A stretch of DNA of 64,000 nucleotides, taken from positions 265,456 to 329,455 of the forward strand of contig NZ_FOSK01000002.1 of NCBI RefSeq assembly GCF_900114245.1, given 5' to 3'. The position numbers and the translations under genes are program-made. A model generated the notes under the pieces. It worked only from the letters and a program-made list of their open reading frames with translations. It was not told the origin of the DNA and made no database searches. Shown piece by piece: positions 10,080 through 20,244 of the stretch. The DNA is from Pseudovibrio ascidiaceicola. GTDB lineage: Bacteria; Pseudomonadota; Alphaproteobacteria; Rhizobiales; Stappiaceae. The stretch's first letter is position 1; every line of letters starts with the position of its first letter.

Positions 10080-11138
10080 TTACTTCGGTTTTGGATAGGG
10101 TATTGGGCCGCTAAAACCAACAGCAGCCTTCCAAGTGCGGATGCTATGACTTTTGTGCTTCACCGCTGCTTTCAGGTAACTTTTGTTCCTGCCGATGCCC
10201 ATTGGATAGCGCTTATTTTGCTGCGCTTCGTAGGCTGCACTTTGGCTGCTACAAACCTGTTTGCGCATGTTTTCAGGCTGACGGTGCAGATCGTTTGCAA
10301 TTTCTTTTAGTTGCTGACCATTGGGGGGCAGTTCACCAGCCATTGCCTCAGTCAGGAGTTTGGCTGCTCTTTCGCTACGCTCCCGCCCCGTCGTCGCGCC
10401 AAGAACGATTGCCATAAAGCGCTGCCCGCCACGATCTGTAAGTGCAACGATATTGCGGCCAGATGAACAGACAAAGCCTGTCTTCATACCGACGGTACCC
10501 GGCAGTCGTGTCAGCAACTCATTGTAAGATTTGATTTCTACGCCATTAATGAGCACTTTTGATGTGGCGAACACGTCACGATACTGTGGGAACCGCAGAT
10601 AGACTTCACTCGCCAGAATTGCCAGATCACGTGCGGATGTTTGCTGAGCGGGTTCGAACAAGCCGTTGGCATTCACAAAGTGGCTTGCGGTCATCCCAAG
10701 ACGTTGCGCGGTGGCATTCATACGCTGAGCGAATGCATCTTCACTCCCCGCGACACTTTCTGCCAGCGCAACTGCGACATCATTGGCTGATCCAACAAGC
10801 ACCGCATAAAGCGCATCCTGCAGTGTCATGACGCTTCCGACCTTCAAGCCGGACTTCAAAGAATCCTGCTTCATCGCCCAAGGGGACATCACCACCGACG
10901 TTTCAAGGTCAACTTCTCTGTTGGCAAGAGCCTCAAAGGTTACGAGTGCGGTCATCAACTTGGTTGTTGAGGCGGGATACCAAGGATTGCCTGCATCTTC
11001 AGCGTAGAGGACCTTTTGCGTATCGAGGTTCAAAACCAGCGATGGTGTGGCGCTTGCCGGTGTTAGGACACCAGTTGAAACAAGGACCAAGCCCAAAGCG
11101 ACGTGTAGTTTTCGACACGCATTACCAAAACAAAACAT
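10080..11138 (-). CDS. D-alanyl-D-alanine carboxypeptidase (peptidase S11)
   Basis: Periplasmic penicillin-binding protein that trims the terminal D-Ala from peptidoglycan pentapeptides. All three active-site motifs are visible: Ser57-Thr-Thr-Lys60 (SxxK), Ser117-Ala-Asn119 (SxN) and Lys219-Thr-Gly221 (KTG). Residues 10-30 form a signal peptide ending ASA. The C-terminal 100 residues are basic and lack the amphipathic anchor of E. coli DacA, so a soluble or SPOR-like periplasmic form is possible. It converges with the PilZ gene with a 23-nt gap. Confidence 0.93.
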   Translation of the reverse strand: MFCFGNACRKLHVALGLVLVSTGVLTPASATPSLVLNLDTQKVLYAEDAGNPWYPASTTKLMTALVTFEALANREVDLETSVVMSPWAMKQDSLKSGLKVGSVMTLQDALYAVLVGSANDVAVALAESVAGSEDAFAQRMNATAQRLGMTASHFVNANGLFEPAQQTSARDLAILASEVYLRFPQYRDVFATSKVLINGVEIKSYNELLTRLPGTVGMKTGFVCSSGRNIVALTDRGGQRFMAIVLGATTGRERSERAAKLLTEAMAGELPPNGQQLKEIANDLHRQPENMRKQVCSSQSAAYEAQQNKRYPMGIGRNKSYLKAAVKHKSHSIRTWKAAVGFSGPIPYPKPK

Positions 11139-11337
11139 GCAGCTAATAATCTCAGATAGGGAAAAGAGAGCCCGAACAGATGTCCCTAGAAATTTGCTTC
11201 GAGTATGTCACCACATGAGTTATTCAGTGAAAATTCAGCGGTGATTGATCAAATTTTCTATAACAAAGATGCGAAAGTCGCATGGCCACAAATTCCCATT
11301 GCAACCACGCAGATCCTTTATAGTTTTCCTAGTCGCT

Positions 11338-14226
11338 TTAGCTCTGATTATTACGGTCCTGTTGGGCGAACTGCTCTTTAAGCATCCGGCCAGCTTCAGC
11401 AGCGCGCATTGGTTGGCCGAAGTGGAAGCCCTGAACATATTCGCAGCCGAGCTGGAAGAGCTCCAGCGCATCAGACTCAGTCTCCGCACCTTCCGCAACC
11501 ACTTCCATACCAAGATCATGACCCAGCGCGACGATGGTACGCAGGATGACCGGACGAGCGCTCTGGCCGTTTGGACGGACGAAGGACTGGTCGATCTTGA
11601 TGGTGTCGAACTGGAAGCGCTGCAGGTAGCTCAGGGATGAATAGCCGGTGCCGAAATCATCCAGTGACAGGCCAGCACCAAGCCCTTTCAAACGCTCAAG
11701 AACCTGCACGGAGAATTCCGGATTTTGCATGACCAGAGATTCAGTCAGCTCTAGTTTCAAAGAGCCAGGCGTTAGAGCTGTGCGTGCTAGCACGGCCTTC
11801 ACATCATTGATGAGGTCTGGCTTCAAGAGCTGGCGGGACGAGATGTTTACGGAGACGAACAGCGGTAGTGCGTGTTTGAACTCACGCTGCCATTGTGCAA
11901 GCTGACGAGCGCCCTTCTCCATTACCCGCAGGCCGAGTTCATTAATCAGACCGCTTTGCTCAGCAACCGGAATGAACTCGGATGGTGGTATCAGGCCGCG
12001 GCTTGGATGCTCCCAGCGAGCCAGCGCTTCAAAGCCTGCTGTGGTCTTGTCGGAAAGACGGACGATTGGCTGGAAGACGACCTTGATTTCATCTTTTTCA
12101 AGAGCGGAACGCAGGTCATTGTCCAGTGCGAGTGTGTTACTGGCAACTGGCTTCAACGTTGGGCGGAAGATCTCGATGCGGTCACCACCGAGGCGCTTGG
12201 CGTGATTGAGTGCAATTTCCGCGTCGCGCATCAGGTCAGTTGCCTTTTCAGGGCCACCATCAAAGATTGAAGCGCCGATGGATGCTGTCAGGAACACTTC
12301 CTGATCACCAAAGGTGACTGGTGTGCGCAGAGATTTGCGCAGCTCATCCGCAAAGGATGCGATGCGTGTTGCGTCTTGCTCGGAGATCATGAGCACTGCG
12401 AAGGTATCTGCAGAGATGCGAGACAGAGAGTCCTGCGGTTTGATCAGGCGAGACAAGCGGCGTGCAGCGGTGAGCAGCATGGAATCGCCTGCCGTCTGAC
12501 CGATACTGTCGTTAACCTGCTTGAAGCGGTCAAGATCAATCAGAATAACAGTCGGGTTGCCATTGCCTTCTGCTCGTGAACGAGCAAGCGCAGCAACGAG
12601 GCGGTCCATAAACAGTTCGCGATTTGGCAAGCCGGTCAGGTTGTCGTGCACGGCATCGTGCATCAGGCGCTCTTCAGCGGTTTTCTGAGAGGTGATGTCC
12701 AGCAGCGTACCAACGCAGCGGATCACTTCACCATCAGAGCCGAGCACCGGACGGGCACGCATCTTGAACCAGCGGTAATGACCATCTTCCCCGCGCAGAC
12801 GGAACGCCTGATTGACGCGGCCACGGCGATGGTCAATTACTGCATCCAATGTGCCACGGAACAGGTCACGGTCCTGCGGGTGCAGAATTTCGAGCCAGAG
12901 ACGAGCCGGACCGTCCAGAAGACCCGGCTTGATGCCTAGAGCTTCTTCCAGCCCACCACTGGTGTGGATTTTGTCGCGGTCCACATCCCAGTCCCAGATG
13001 ATGTCACCGGAGCCTGTCAGAGCCAGTGCGCGGCGCTCAACATCGCTCACCACACTGTGGGAAAGGCCGGAGCCTGCGAAGGCGTGCTGCATGACGGTGA
13101 AACCGAGCAGTAGGACGAAGAGGACAAGACCACCTGCGAGCGCTGGCTGAACCAGATCGCTTTGCAACATGCCTGTCGTTGCCATCCACGCAGCGAACAG
13201 CCATGCGAGGAACAGGAACCATGTTGGCAGCAGCATAATCGCGCGCTCGAACCCGCGAACGGTGAGCATCAGGATGACACCGAAGCCAGCGATTGCCACA
13301 CCACCCATCAGAATACGGGAGATGCCCGCAGCAATGGTTGGATCCCAAAGCGCCAAGCCAAACAGGCTGAGCACTGTGATGAACAAGCCGATCGCGAGGT
13401 GTGTGTAATGAATGTGCCAGCGGCTAAGACCGAGGTAGGCGTAAAGAAAGACCACAAGCGCGGCTGTGAGACTGATTTCCGCCACCGCTCGATAGAGCTG
13501 ATCATCCCCTAGCGTTCGCCCGAAGACGAGATTCCAAAAGCCAAAGTCGATACACAAATAAACCAGAACGGCCCACGCAAGAGCCGCAGTTGCCGGGAAG
13601 AGAACTGTTCCCTTCACCACGAACAAGATGGTGAGGAACAGCGCTAAGAGGCCAGCAATGCCGAGCACGATACCACGGTAGAGCGTGTAGGCGTTGATGT
13701 TGTCTTTGTAAGCTTCCGGTTTCCAGAGGCGGAGTTCCGGCAGGCTTGGCGTATTCACCTCGGCAATGAAGGTAACATTAGCACCCGGATCCAGCGTGAT
13801 GCGGTAGATATCCGCTTCCGTGCTGCGTTCACGGATTGGTGGGATGCCCTGACTTGGGGTCAGGGAAACTATGCGGCGTTGACCCAGGTCTGGCACTAGC
13901 ACACCGCCGCCGGTCATTTTGTAGTAAGGCGCAACAAGCAGGCGATCGATCTGCTCCTCCCCCGGATTGGAGAGTGCGAACACGGCCCAGGAGCTGGCGG
14001 TATCATCAACAGAACGCACTTCAATGCGTCGGACGATGCCGTCAGAATCCGGAGCGGTGGAGACCTGAATGCTTTTACTGGTGTTGGGATAGATATCGAC
14101 AGAGCTGGTCAGATCGAGTGCATCAACATCCTTGGGGACGACAATCGCCTCCAAAGCCAAGGCTTGTGACGCAACCACAATGAGCAGGAGAGCGCTTAAC
14201 AGAACAGCCTGAATAACGTTCTGCAT
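11338..14226 (-). CDS. Membrane 7TM sensor with PAS, degenerate GGDEF and EAL domains
   Basis: Likely c-di-GMP phosphodiesterase with an extracytoplasmic sensor. In order: signal peptide, a periplasmic 7TMR-DISM-type domain (about residues 30-180), seven hydrophobic segments (about 180-400), a PAS domain with PAC tail (about 410-530, [11 protein letters not shown] to [10 protein letters not shown]), a GGDEF domain, then an EAL domain. GGDEF is degenerate (ISADTF replaces GGDEF), so diguanylate cyclase activity is unlikely. The EAL motifs are intact: [47 protein letters not shown] at 14262 would add 12 residues; the ATG at 14226 gives a normal signal peptide and is chosen. Confidence 0.92.
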   Translation of the reverse strand: MQNVIQAVLLSALLLIVVASQALALEAIVVPKDVDALDLTSSVDIYPNTSKSIQVSTAPDSDGIVRRIEVRSVDDTASSWAVFALSNPGEEQIDRLLVAPYYKMTGGGVLVPDLGQRRIVSLTPSQGIPPIRERSTEADIYRITLDPGANVTFIAEVNTPSLPELRLWKPEAYKDNINAYTLYRGIVLGIAGLLALFLTILFVVKGTVLFPATAALAWAVLVYLCIDFGFWNLVFGRTLGDDQLYRAVAEISLTAALVVFLYAYLGLSRWHIHYTHLAIGLFITVLSLFGLALWDPTIAAGISRILMGGVAIAGFGVILMLTVRGFERAIMLLPTWFLFLAWLFAAWMATTGMLQSDLVQPALAGGLVLFVLLLGFTVMQHAFAGSGLSHSVVSDVERRALALTGSGDIIWDWDVDRDKIHTSGGLEEALGIKPGLLDGPARLWLEILHPQDRDLFRGTLDAVIDHRRGRVNQAFRLRGEDGHYRWFKMRARPVLGSDGEVIRCVGTLLDITSQKTAEERLMHDAVHDNLTGLPNRELFMDRLVAALARSRAEGNGNPTVILIDLDRFKQVNDSIGQTAGDSMLLTAARRLSRLIKPQDSLSRISADTFAVLMISEQDATRIASFADELRKSLRTPVTFGDQEVFLTASIGASIFDGGPEKATDLMRDAEIALNHAKRLGGDRIEIFRPTLKPVASNTLALDNDLRSALEKDEIKVVFQPIVRLSDKTTAGFEALARWEHPSRGLIPPSEFIPVAEQSGLINELGLRVMEKGARQLAQWQREFKHALPLFVSVNISSRQLLKPDLINDVKAVLARTALTPGSLKLELTESLVMQNPEFSVQVLERLKGLGAGLSLDDFGTGYSSLSYLQRFQFDTIKIDQSFVRPNGQSARPVILRTIVALGHDLGMEVVAEGAETESDALELFQLGCEYVQGFHFGQPMRAAEAGRMLKEQFAQQDRNNQS

Positions 14227-14328
14227 GCGCTGACAATAAGTCCCTGACACCGGCTTCTCCACGATAACGAAAAATTAACTGAATTCCTTGCCAAGATCAT
14301 TACATCGTCAAGGCGCCAGTTTCATGGT

Positions 14329-14976
14329 TCAAGCATGTGTTACAGGCAATTTATCCCCATCTGCCTCTGATTGTGGCAGGACTTTGGCTGGTATAGGCGC
14401 AGAATCCCGGATTTTGCCAAACAAAATATGGTCTTGCCACATTCCGTTTATGAACAAATACGAGGGTGCAAAGCCCAGTTCAGAGAATCCAACCTTCATT
14501 AAGAGCGCCCTGGAGACTTCATTTGATGGCAGGCAGGCTGCTTCGATGCGGTGCAGATGCAAATCATTGAAGCAGAAACAACAGACACGCTGAACGGCCT
14601 CTTTCATAAAGCCATTGCCCGCAAAGGATGCTCCCATCCAGTACCCAAGCGAGGTTGCCTGTGCGACACCGCGACGGACATTGGAAAGGTTCAGGCCCCC
14701 CATCAACTCGTCGGTATCCCGGTTGAACAGAAAAAACGGGTAGTGAGAGCCTTCGCGGATATTGCGATTGTAGCGCCGAATACGTTTTCGGAAGGCAGCT
14801 TTTGTCAGATCATCTGCTGGCCACGTGGGTTCCCACGGCTGCAGGAAGTCTCTGCTCTGAGCTCGCAGATCAGCCCATTGCGCAAAATCCGCCATGGATG
14901 GCGCACGCAAGTACAGGCGGCCTGTGGTCAATACCGCAAGAGATTGGGGAGATGTGCTTGTTTTAAAAAATGACAC
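14329..14976 (-). CDS. GNAT acetyltransferase, RimJ/RimL type
   Basis: A 215-residue GNAT protein of the RimJ/RimL group that acetylates N-terminal amines, often of ribosomal proteins. The opening TTGRLYLRAPSMADF and LGYWMGASFAGNGFMKEAV (acetyl-CoA-binding region), HRIEAACLPSN and KVGFSELG match the family pattern. The target cannot be named. It follows the M16 peptidase gene on the same strand after 64 nt, an arrangement (thrC, M16, GNAT) that recurs in related genomes, so one transcript is plausible. Confidence 0.87.
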   Translation of the reverse strand: MSFFKTSTSPQSLAVLTTGRLYLRAPSMADFAQWADLRAQSRDFLQPWEPTWPADDLTKAAFRKRIRRYNRNIREGSHYPFFLFNRDTDELMGGLNLSNVRRGVAQATSLGYWMGASFAGNGFMKEAVQRVCCFCFNDLHLHRIEAACLPSNEVSRALLMKVGFSELGFAPSYLFINGMWQDHILFGKIRDSAPIPAKVLPQSEADGDKLPVTHA

Positions 14977-15040
14977 AGCTTCTCTCCCCTCTTAATCAGA
15001 GCTCCATTATGCAAAAAGCATTACCTGAATTGCAACAGGC

Positions 15041-16312
15041 TTATGCTTTGATCCCTGCCAAACGCTCTTTTAATTCAGCATAGTTAAGCATAGGTGCCTT
15101 TGGTCCAACCTTCACATATGTGGGGTTGTCAGAGGCAAATAGTTTTTCTGCCAGCATCTGTACACGGTCAGAGGTTACAGCATTGAGGCGGCGTTCCAAC
15201 TCTTCCAGTGCGACTGGATGACCGTAGATCATAACCTGACGAGCGATCTGACCTGCGCGCGCTGCCGGGCTTTCCAGTGCCATCAGCAAACCGGATCGCA
15301 GCTGGGCTTTTGCACGGGACACTTCTTTTTCGGTCACGCCCTTAGCAATTTCTTTCAGCTGCTCCACGAGCACTTCTGTCAGTTCAGCGGCATCTTCTGG
15401 TCCAGTCGCCGCATGAACGCCAAAGAAGCCGGTATCCGCGAATGCCCAATGGAAGGCATAGACAGAATAGCAAAGGCCGCGTTTTTCGCGCACTTCCTGG
15501 AAGAGGCGCGATGACATGCCGCCACCGAGAATGGAGGCAAGCACCTGCACCGCATAGTAGTCTTCATGCTCGTACGGCAGGCCTTCAAAACCAAGGATGA
15601 CTTGTAGTTCCTGCAGTTCGCGCTCGATGGAGCCTTCACCGCCGACATACTTTGCCACATAGTCTTCATCTGGCGCGACATTCGACAGCTTTGAGAAACT
15701 GGCTTCAGCCAGTTCTACAAGCGCTTCATGATCGACTGCACCAGCAGCTGCAAGCACCATATCGGATGCAGTGTATTTACGCGCTACGTATTGACGGATG
15801 GCATCCGCAGAAAAGCCCGTGACGGTTTCAGGCGTGCCAAGAATTGGACGACCGAGTGGCTGGTCTGGCCATGCGGTTTCCAAAAGCACATCAAATACCT
15901 GATCATCAGGCATGTCTTGTGCTGCGCCAATTTCTTGAAGGATTACGTGCTTTTCGCGAGCAAGCTCTTCAGGGTCGATGATGGAATCCTGAAGGATGTC
16001 GGAGAGAATATCCAAACCCAAAGGCGCATCATCTGCCAAGGTGCGCACATAGTAATTTGTATGCTCAACACTTGTGGAGGCATTCATCTCGCCGCCAACG
16101 GCTTCGATTTCCTCTGCAATTTCGCGGGCATTGCGCTTGCTGGTGCCCTTGAAAGCCATATGTTCCAGAAGGTGGGTGATGCCATTTTCATGCTCGCCTT
16201 CAGAGCGAGAGCCAGCTTTCACCCATACCCCAAGAGCTGTTGTCTTGAGGTATTCCATTTGATCAGTAACTACAGTCAGGCCATTTTCTAGTTTTGTTAG
16301 TTTGACCGCCAT
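15041..16312 (-). CDS. M16 family zinc peptidase (processing-peptidase-like)
   Basis: Member of the pitrilysin/mitochondrial processing peptidase family. The inverted zinc motif HxxEH is present as His47-Leu-Leu-Glu50-His51, and the distal ligand Glu127 lies in KHVILQEIG, so the enzyme should be active. Its 423 residues equal one M16A plus M16C pair, like bacterial PqqL- or MPP-like proteins. The start codon shares one base with the thrC stop (TAATG), so translation is coupled to thrC. The physiological substrate is unknown. Confidence 0.93.
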   Translation of the reverse strand: MAVKLTKLENGLTVVTDQMEYLKTTALGVWVKAGSRSEGEHENGITHLLEHMAFKGTSKRNAREIAEEIEAVGGEMNASTSVEHTNYYVRTLADDAPLGLDILSDILQDSIIDPEELAREKHVILQEIGAAQDMPDDQVFDVLLETAWPDQPLGRPILGTPETVTGFSADAIRQYVARKYTASDMVLAAAGAVDHEALVELAEASFSKLSNVAPDEDYVAKYVGGEGSIERELQELQVILGFEGLPYEHEDYYAVQVLASILGGGMSSRLFQEVREKRGLCYSVYAFHWAFADTGFFGVHAATGPEDAAELTEVLVEQLKEIAKGVTEKEVSRAKAQLRSGLLMALESPAARAGQIARQVMIYGHPVALEELERRLNAVTSDRVQMLAEKLFASDNPTYVKVGPKAPMLNYAELKERLAGIKA

Positions 16313-17718
16313 TAAACGCCTGCTTTCACGGCACGTGCATTGCCTTCAACGAATTTCGCAATTTCCTGTGCATCTGCTGGAAGAACGGAAAACTTCTCTT
16401 CACGTTCCATCAGGTCAGCAAGATGAACTGGCAGGTCAGGATGAATACCTGATGCACTTTCTACTGCCGCTGGGAATTTTGCCGGATGTGCTGTGGACAG
16501 CACGATCATCGGAGTAACACCATCATTTTGCTCTTTGGAGACATGGATTGCGACCGCGGTATGCGGGTCAAGCAAATAACCACTCTCCTTAAGCGTTTCA
16601 GTGATGGTCTGAGCTGTCTCTTCTTCGCTTGCACGACCTGCAGAGAACTTCTCTTTGATAAAACCTAGGGCTTTTTCTGAGAGAGTGAAGCCACCGGACT
16701 GCTTGAGGCTGTCCATCTGAGCTTTAACAGTTGCACTGTCTTCCCCGTTTGCAGCAAACAGCAAACGTTCGAAGTTGGACGACACCTGAATATCCATGGA
16801 CGGTGCAGTGGTTGCAACAACGCCGCGCATTTCATAGCGGCCTGTGTCCAGAGTACGCGCCAGAATATCGTTGGTGTTGGTTGCGATCACCAGTTTCTCA
16901 ATTGGCAGACCCATCTGAGCTGCCACATAACCTGCAAACACGTCACCAAAGTTACCAGTCGGTACTGTGAAGGACACTTTGCGATGTGGAGCACCCAGAG
17001 ACACTGCCGAGGTGAAGTAATACACCACCTGAGCAACAATGCGTGCCCAGTTGATGGAGTTTACACCCGACAGGCCTACGCGCTCGCGGAAGGAGAAGTC
17101 GTTGAAGAGGTCTTTCAGGATGCCCTGACAATCATCAAAGTTGCCTTTGATAGCTAGGGCATGAATGTTGTCTTCCTTAGAGGTGGTCATCTGACGCTGT
17201 TGAACAGGAGAGACACGACCTTCAGGGAACAGAATGAAGACGTCTGTGCGCTCACGACCGCGGAACGCTTCAATTGCAGCACCACCAGTGTCGCCGGAGG
17301 TTGCACCAACGATGGTTGCACGAGCGCCCTTTTGGGCAAGAACGTAATCCATCAAGCGGCCGAGCAGCTGCATTGCGACATCTTTGAACGCTAGGGTCGG
17401 GCCGTGGAAGAGTTCCAGCACGTAGGTGTTGGGTGCAGTCTGGACGAGCGGCGCCACAGCCTCGTGCGAGAAGCTGGCATAGGCTTCGTCGATCATCTTT
17501 TTCAGGTCATCATGCGGAATGGAGTCGCCAACGAATGGGGCGATAACCTTAAGAGCGACTTCGCTGTAAGGTTTTCCAGCAAATCCTGAAATTTCCTCAG
17601 TAGATAATTGCGGGAACTCTTTTGGTAGATACAAACCGCCGTCGCGTGCCAACCCCGTGAGCAGCACCTCAGAAAAGTTGAGTTCTGGTGCATCGCCGCG
17701 CGTACTTACATATCTCAC
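16312..17718 (-). CDS. thrC: Threonine synthase
   Basis: PLP enzyme converting O-phosphohomoserine to threonine. The PLP lysine is Lys112 in GPTLAFKDVAMQLLG, and GATSGDTGGAA and PTGNFGDVFAGY are the cofactor phosphate-binding loops. The 468-residue length and the MRYVSTRG opening are those of the long, class II type synthases of proteobacteria. No threonine attenuator is evident in the upstream 190 nt. First gene of an apparent thrC-M16 peptidase-GNAT operon. Confidence 0.97.
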   Translation of the reverse strand: MRYVSTRGDAPELNFSEVLLTGLARDGGLYLPKEFPQLSTEEISGFAGKPYSEVALKVIAPFVGDSIPHDDLKKMIDEAYASFSHEAVAPLVQTAPNTYVLELFHGPTLAFKDVAMQLLGRLMDYVLAQKGARATIVGATSGDTGGAAIEAFRGRERTDVFILFPEGRVSPVQQRQMTTSKEDNIHALAIKGNFDDCQGILKDLFNDFSFRERVGLSGVNSINWARIVAQVVYYFTSAVSLGAPHRKVSFTVPTGNFGDVFAGYVAAQMGLPIEKLVIATNTNDILARTLDTGRYEMRGVVATTAPSMDIQVSSNFERLLFAANGEDSATVKAQMDSLKQSGGFTLSEKALGFIKEKFSAGRASEEETAQTITETLKESGYLLDPHTAVAIHVSKEQNDGVTPMIVLSTAHPAKFPAAVESASGIHPDLPVHLADLMEREEKFSVLPADAQEIAKFVEGNARAVKAGV

Positions 17719-17908
17719 CGTTACATCCCTTCTCGCTCAACCTGAATCAGGACATTTTAGTGCCATACCCCATTGGTATTTTTCAGGTTTTTAGCTGGAA
17801 TCTGTAATTAGATTCCCAAAACTGTCGCATTTGCGTTTCAAGTGCGCACAGGGAAATAGCAGAAATTGTAGGAAGTTGCACGGCGAAATCTCGTTTAGGC
17901 ACGTAAGA

Positions 17909-18529
17909 TCATGCGTGGCCGATGTCGCTGGATAACATCCCAGGATCAATCCCAAGAATATCAAGCGCGTTGTGCCACTTCTGATCGCCCTCGCCTTCAA
18001 AGATCAATGAAGGATCTGTTTGACACGTCAGCCAACCGTTTGCCTGTAATTCCGTCTCAAGTTGACCGGGTGCCCAGCCAGCATAACCTAATGCCAACAA
18101 AGACTTCTTTGGACCTTTGCCTGCTGCGATGGCGCGCAACACTTCAACCGTGGCGGTGAGGACAACACCGTCTTCAATCTTGAGGCTCGTCTCCTCCAGA
18201 AAATAGTCATCTGAATGAAGAACAAAACCGCGACCGGCATCAACTGGCCCACCGCGATAGACTTTGCGTTCAGAAATATCGATTGCCAACGGATCTTCGT
18301 TTTCGTCTTCGACGATATTCAACTGACCTAAAAGTTGCCCAAATGTGATGTTAGGGGCCGGCTGATTGAGCACAATCCCCATCGCTCCCTCTTCTGAGTG
18401 AGCACACACGTAGATGACGGAATGGGCAAAACGGCCATCCTCCATAGTGGGCATGGCAATGAGATATTGTCCGTCAATGTAACCCGGTTTTTCACCAGAC
18501 ATGTTGGGGGCGCTCTCCTCATGCTTCAA
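17909..18529 (-). CDS. yqgE: YqgE/AlgH family protein
   Basis: A conserved DUF179 cytoplasmic protein without a firmly established biochemical role; AlgH was linked to alginate regulation in Pseudomonas. The family blocks are clear: LIAMPTMEDGRFAHSVIYVCAH, GIVLNQPAP, VYRGGPVDAGRGFVLHS and LGYAGWAPGQLETE. The ATG at 18529 gives 206 residues; a second ATG at 18502 has GAGGAG 12 nt upstream and is an equally plausible start. It is divergent from the DsbD-like gene across an intergenic region rich in inverted repeats. Confidence 0.93.
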   Translation of the reverse strand: MKHEESAPNMSGEKPGYIDGQYLIAMPTMEDGRFAHSVIYVCAHSEEGAMGIVLNQPAPNITFGQLLGQLNIVEDENEDPLAIDISERKVYRGGPVDAGRGFVLHSDDYFLEETSLKIEDGVVLTATVEVLRAIAAGKGPKKSLLALGYAGWAPGQLETELQANGWLTCQTDPSLIFEGEGDQKWHNALDILGIDPGMLSSDIGHA

Positions 18530-18533
18530 ACGG

Positions 18534-18654
18534 ATTGCCTCAGTTCAGTGTAGAGGCAATTATATTATAGGTACTCACGGATTTTTCCGGTGATCAATGA
18601 TCAGTGGAAAAAAGGTGAGATTGTTCACGGATCATTGATTGTCTGAGAGGCAAT
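18534..18654. repeat. Cluster of inverted and direct repeats between yqgE and the DsbD-like gene
   Basis: ATTGCCTC (18534-18541) pairs with GAGGCAAT (18553-18560), and the latter recurs as a direct copy at 18647-18654. TTTTTCC (18582-18588) pairs with GGAAAAA (18606-18612) around two TGATCA palindromes, and ATCAATGATC (18593-18602) has its exact reverse complement at 18630-18639. The cluster fills the divergent promoter region and may be an operator. All pairings are read directly; the role is inferred. Confidence 0.5.
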
Positions 18655-18694
18655 CTTAATGGGAATTTGAAAAGGGACCGTTTAAATAGACTCT

Positions 18695-19552
18695 ATGATT
18701 TCTAGATTCTTCAAATCGACCCTCATCGCTGCTGCGGTGCTCTCCGCCTCTGTTTCAAGCGCCTTGTCATCAAGTGTGTCTGAATGGGTTATTGTTCAAG
18801 GCGGCGCAGTTCGCCTTTTACGTGCGAGCGAGCCTAACACCGATGGCCTCTATCGCGGCGGGATTGAATTTCGCCTTGAAGAAGGCTGGCACACATACTG
18901 GAGATATCCGGGTGAAGCCGGTATTCCGACAGAAGCCAGCTTCGTTAATTCAGTCAACATAGCTAGTGCGGAGCTGATGTTCCCTGCACCAAAGGCTTAC
19001 TCTGACGGATTTTCCACATCTCTGATCTATTCGGATAAAGTGGTGCTGCCTTTGCTGATTAAACGCATGGATGACGGCCGCCCTGCCATCTTGAATGCAA
19101 ACCTGACTTTTGGCATTTGCAAAGACATTTGTATCCCCGGACAGGCAGAGGTTTCTCTCGTCTTTCCTGCGGCCACTATGAAAGATGACGTTGCTGACAA
19201 ACTGGTCAATGATGCGTTTGCGCGGGTTCCAATTACGCAAGGCGACATGCCGAGCTTGTTTCCAGAGATAAAGATCACAGGCGAAGGCAAAGACCGCACT
19301 GTAAACATCAGCGCTAAAGTCTCCTCCAAGGACAAATCGCCGAAGCTCTTCATTGAAGGGCCTGCAGGTTCTTATCATGGAGTACCGAAGCTGACCTCTG
19401 TGAAAAAAGGCATGGCTCATTGGACTATGTCCTATATTGGACTACCAGAAGACGTGAGCGACATTGAACTCCGCCTTACACTGGTGACCAAGGATGGCGC
19501 TTTTGAGGAAACCCAAAGTGTTTCAGTGCCTCAGGCCAGCGCTTCGAAATAA
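18695..19552 (+). CDS. DsbD-alpha-like periplasmic thiol-disulfide protein
   Basis: A secreted protein of 285 residues whose main domain resembles the N-terminal periplasmic domain of DsbD (DsbDN/bDN). Residues 1-26 form a signal peptide (LIAAAVLSASVSSALS). The redox cysteine pair lies in FGICKDICIPGQAEVSL, matching the position of the DsbD-alpha pair, though spaced CxxxC. The domain signature WHTYWRYPGEAGIPTE is also present. No transmembrane DsbD or CcdA partner is encoded here, so its electron donor lies elsewhere. Followed after 140 nt by a peroxiredoxin gene, a sensible redox neighbour. Confidence 0.85.
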   Translation: MISRFFKSTLIAAAVLSASVSSALSSSVSEWVIVQGGAVRLLRASEPNTDGLYRGGIEFRLEEGWHTYWRYPGEAGIPTEASFVNSVNIASAELMFPAPKAYSDGFSTSLIYSDKVVLPLLIKRMDDGRPAILNANLTFGICKDICIPGQAEVSLVFPAATMKDDVADKLVNDAFARVPITQGDMPSLFPEIKITGEGKDRTVNISAKVSSKDKSPKLFIEGPAGSYHGVPKLTSVKKGMAHWTMSYIGLPEDVSDIELRLTLVTKDGAFEETQSVSVPQASASK

Positions 19553-19692
19553 GCTTGTTTACGGGCTACAGTTGTATTTGCGAAATAAAGAACTCGCAGC
19601 TACAACTGGAGCCCGTTTCTTTTTAGATGCAGACCTCAGATTGAGATGTCTGCTATGTTGTGATCAGCAAAAGCAAATTGGGGGAACTTTCC

Positions 19693-20178
19693 ATGGTCAT
19701 TCAAGTCGGCGAAAAACTGCCAAGTGTTACATTCAAATGCATGAGTGCGGACGGACCAGTAGATACGACCAGTGAAGAACTGTTTGCCGGTAAAACTGTG
19801 GTGCTCTTTGCAGTTCCTGGCGCGTTTACGCCAACCTGTCACCTGAACCACTTGCCAGGCTTCATCGACAATGCAGAAGCTATCAAGGCAAAAGGCGTCG
19901 AAACAATTGCCGTTGTCTCCGTGAACGACGCATTTGTCATGGGTGCTTGGGCGCGGGATACACGCGCTGATGACAAGATCCTGTTTCTTGCTGATGGCAG
20001 CGCTGACTTTACCAAGGCAGTTGGTCTTGAGCTTGACGCCAGCGCCTTTGGTATGGGCATCCGCTCCAAGCGCTATTCCATGATCGTGAAGGATGGCGTA
20101 CTGACTTCTTTGAATATTGAAGAAGCACCGGGAGAAGCAACAATCTCCTCTGCTGAGAACATTCTTTCTCAGCTATAA
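19693..20178 (+). CDS. Peroxiredoxin, Prx5 type
   Basis: Thiol peroxidase of the Prx5/AhpC-TSA (redoxin) family, reducing hydrogen and alkyl peroxides. The peroxidatic cysteine is Cys49 in VPGAFTPTCHLNHLPGF, the diagnostic Prx5 loop. The only other cysteine is Cys16, so it works as a 1-Cys or glutathione/glutaredoxin-dependent enzyme. The chosen ATG has GGGGGA upstream and yields the usual 161 residues; an in-frame ATG 33 nt earlier lacks a ribosome-binding site. A strong terminator follows. Confidence 0.95.
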   Translation: MVIQVGEKLPSVTFKCMSADGPVDTTSEELFAGKTVVLFAVPGAFTPTCHLNHLPGFIDNAEAIKAKGVETIAVVSVNDAFVMGAWARDTRADDKILFLADGSADFTKAVGLELDASAFGMGIRSKRYSMIVKDGVLTSLNIEEAPGEATISSAENILSQL

Positions 20179-20201
20179 GGCAAGATGCCCAAAAACGTTT
20201 A

Positions 20202-20226
20202 AGGGGAGCTGTGCTCCCCTTTTTTT
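20202..20226 (+). terminator. Rho-independent terminator after the peroxiredoxin gene
   Basis: Perfect 8-bp stem AGGGGAGC/GCTCCCCT (20202-20209 with 20213-20220), a 3-nt loop and then seven T including the stem end. It lies 24 nt after the peroxiredoxin stop. Confidence 0.92.
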
Positions 20227-20244
20227 GTGCTCTATCGCTGAAAT

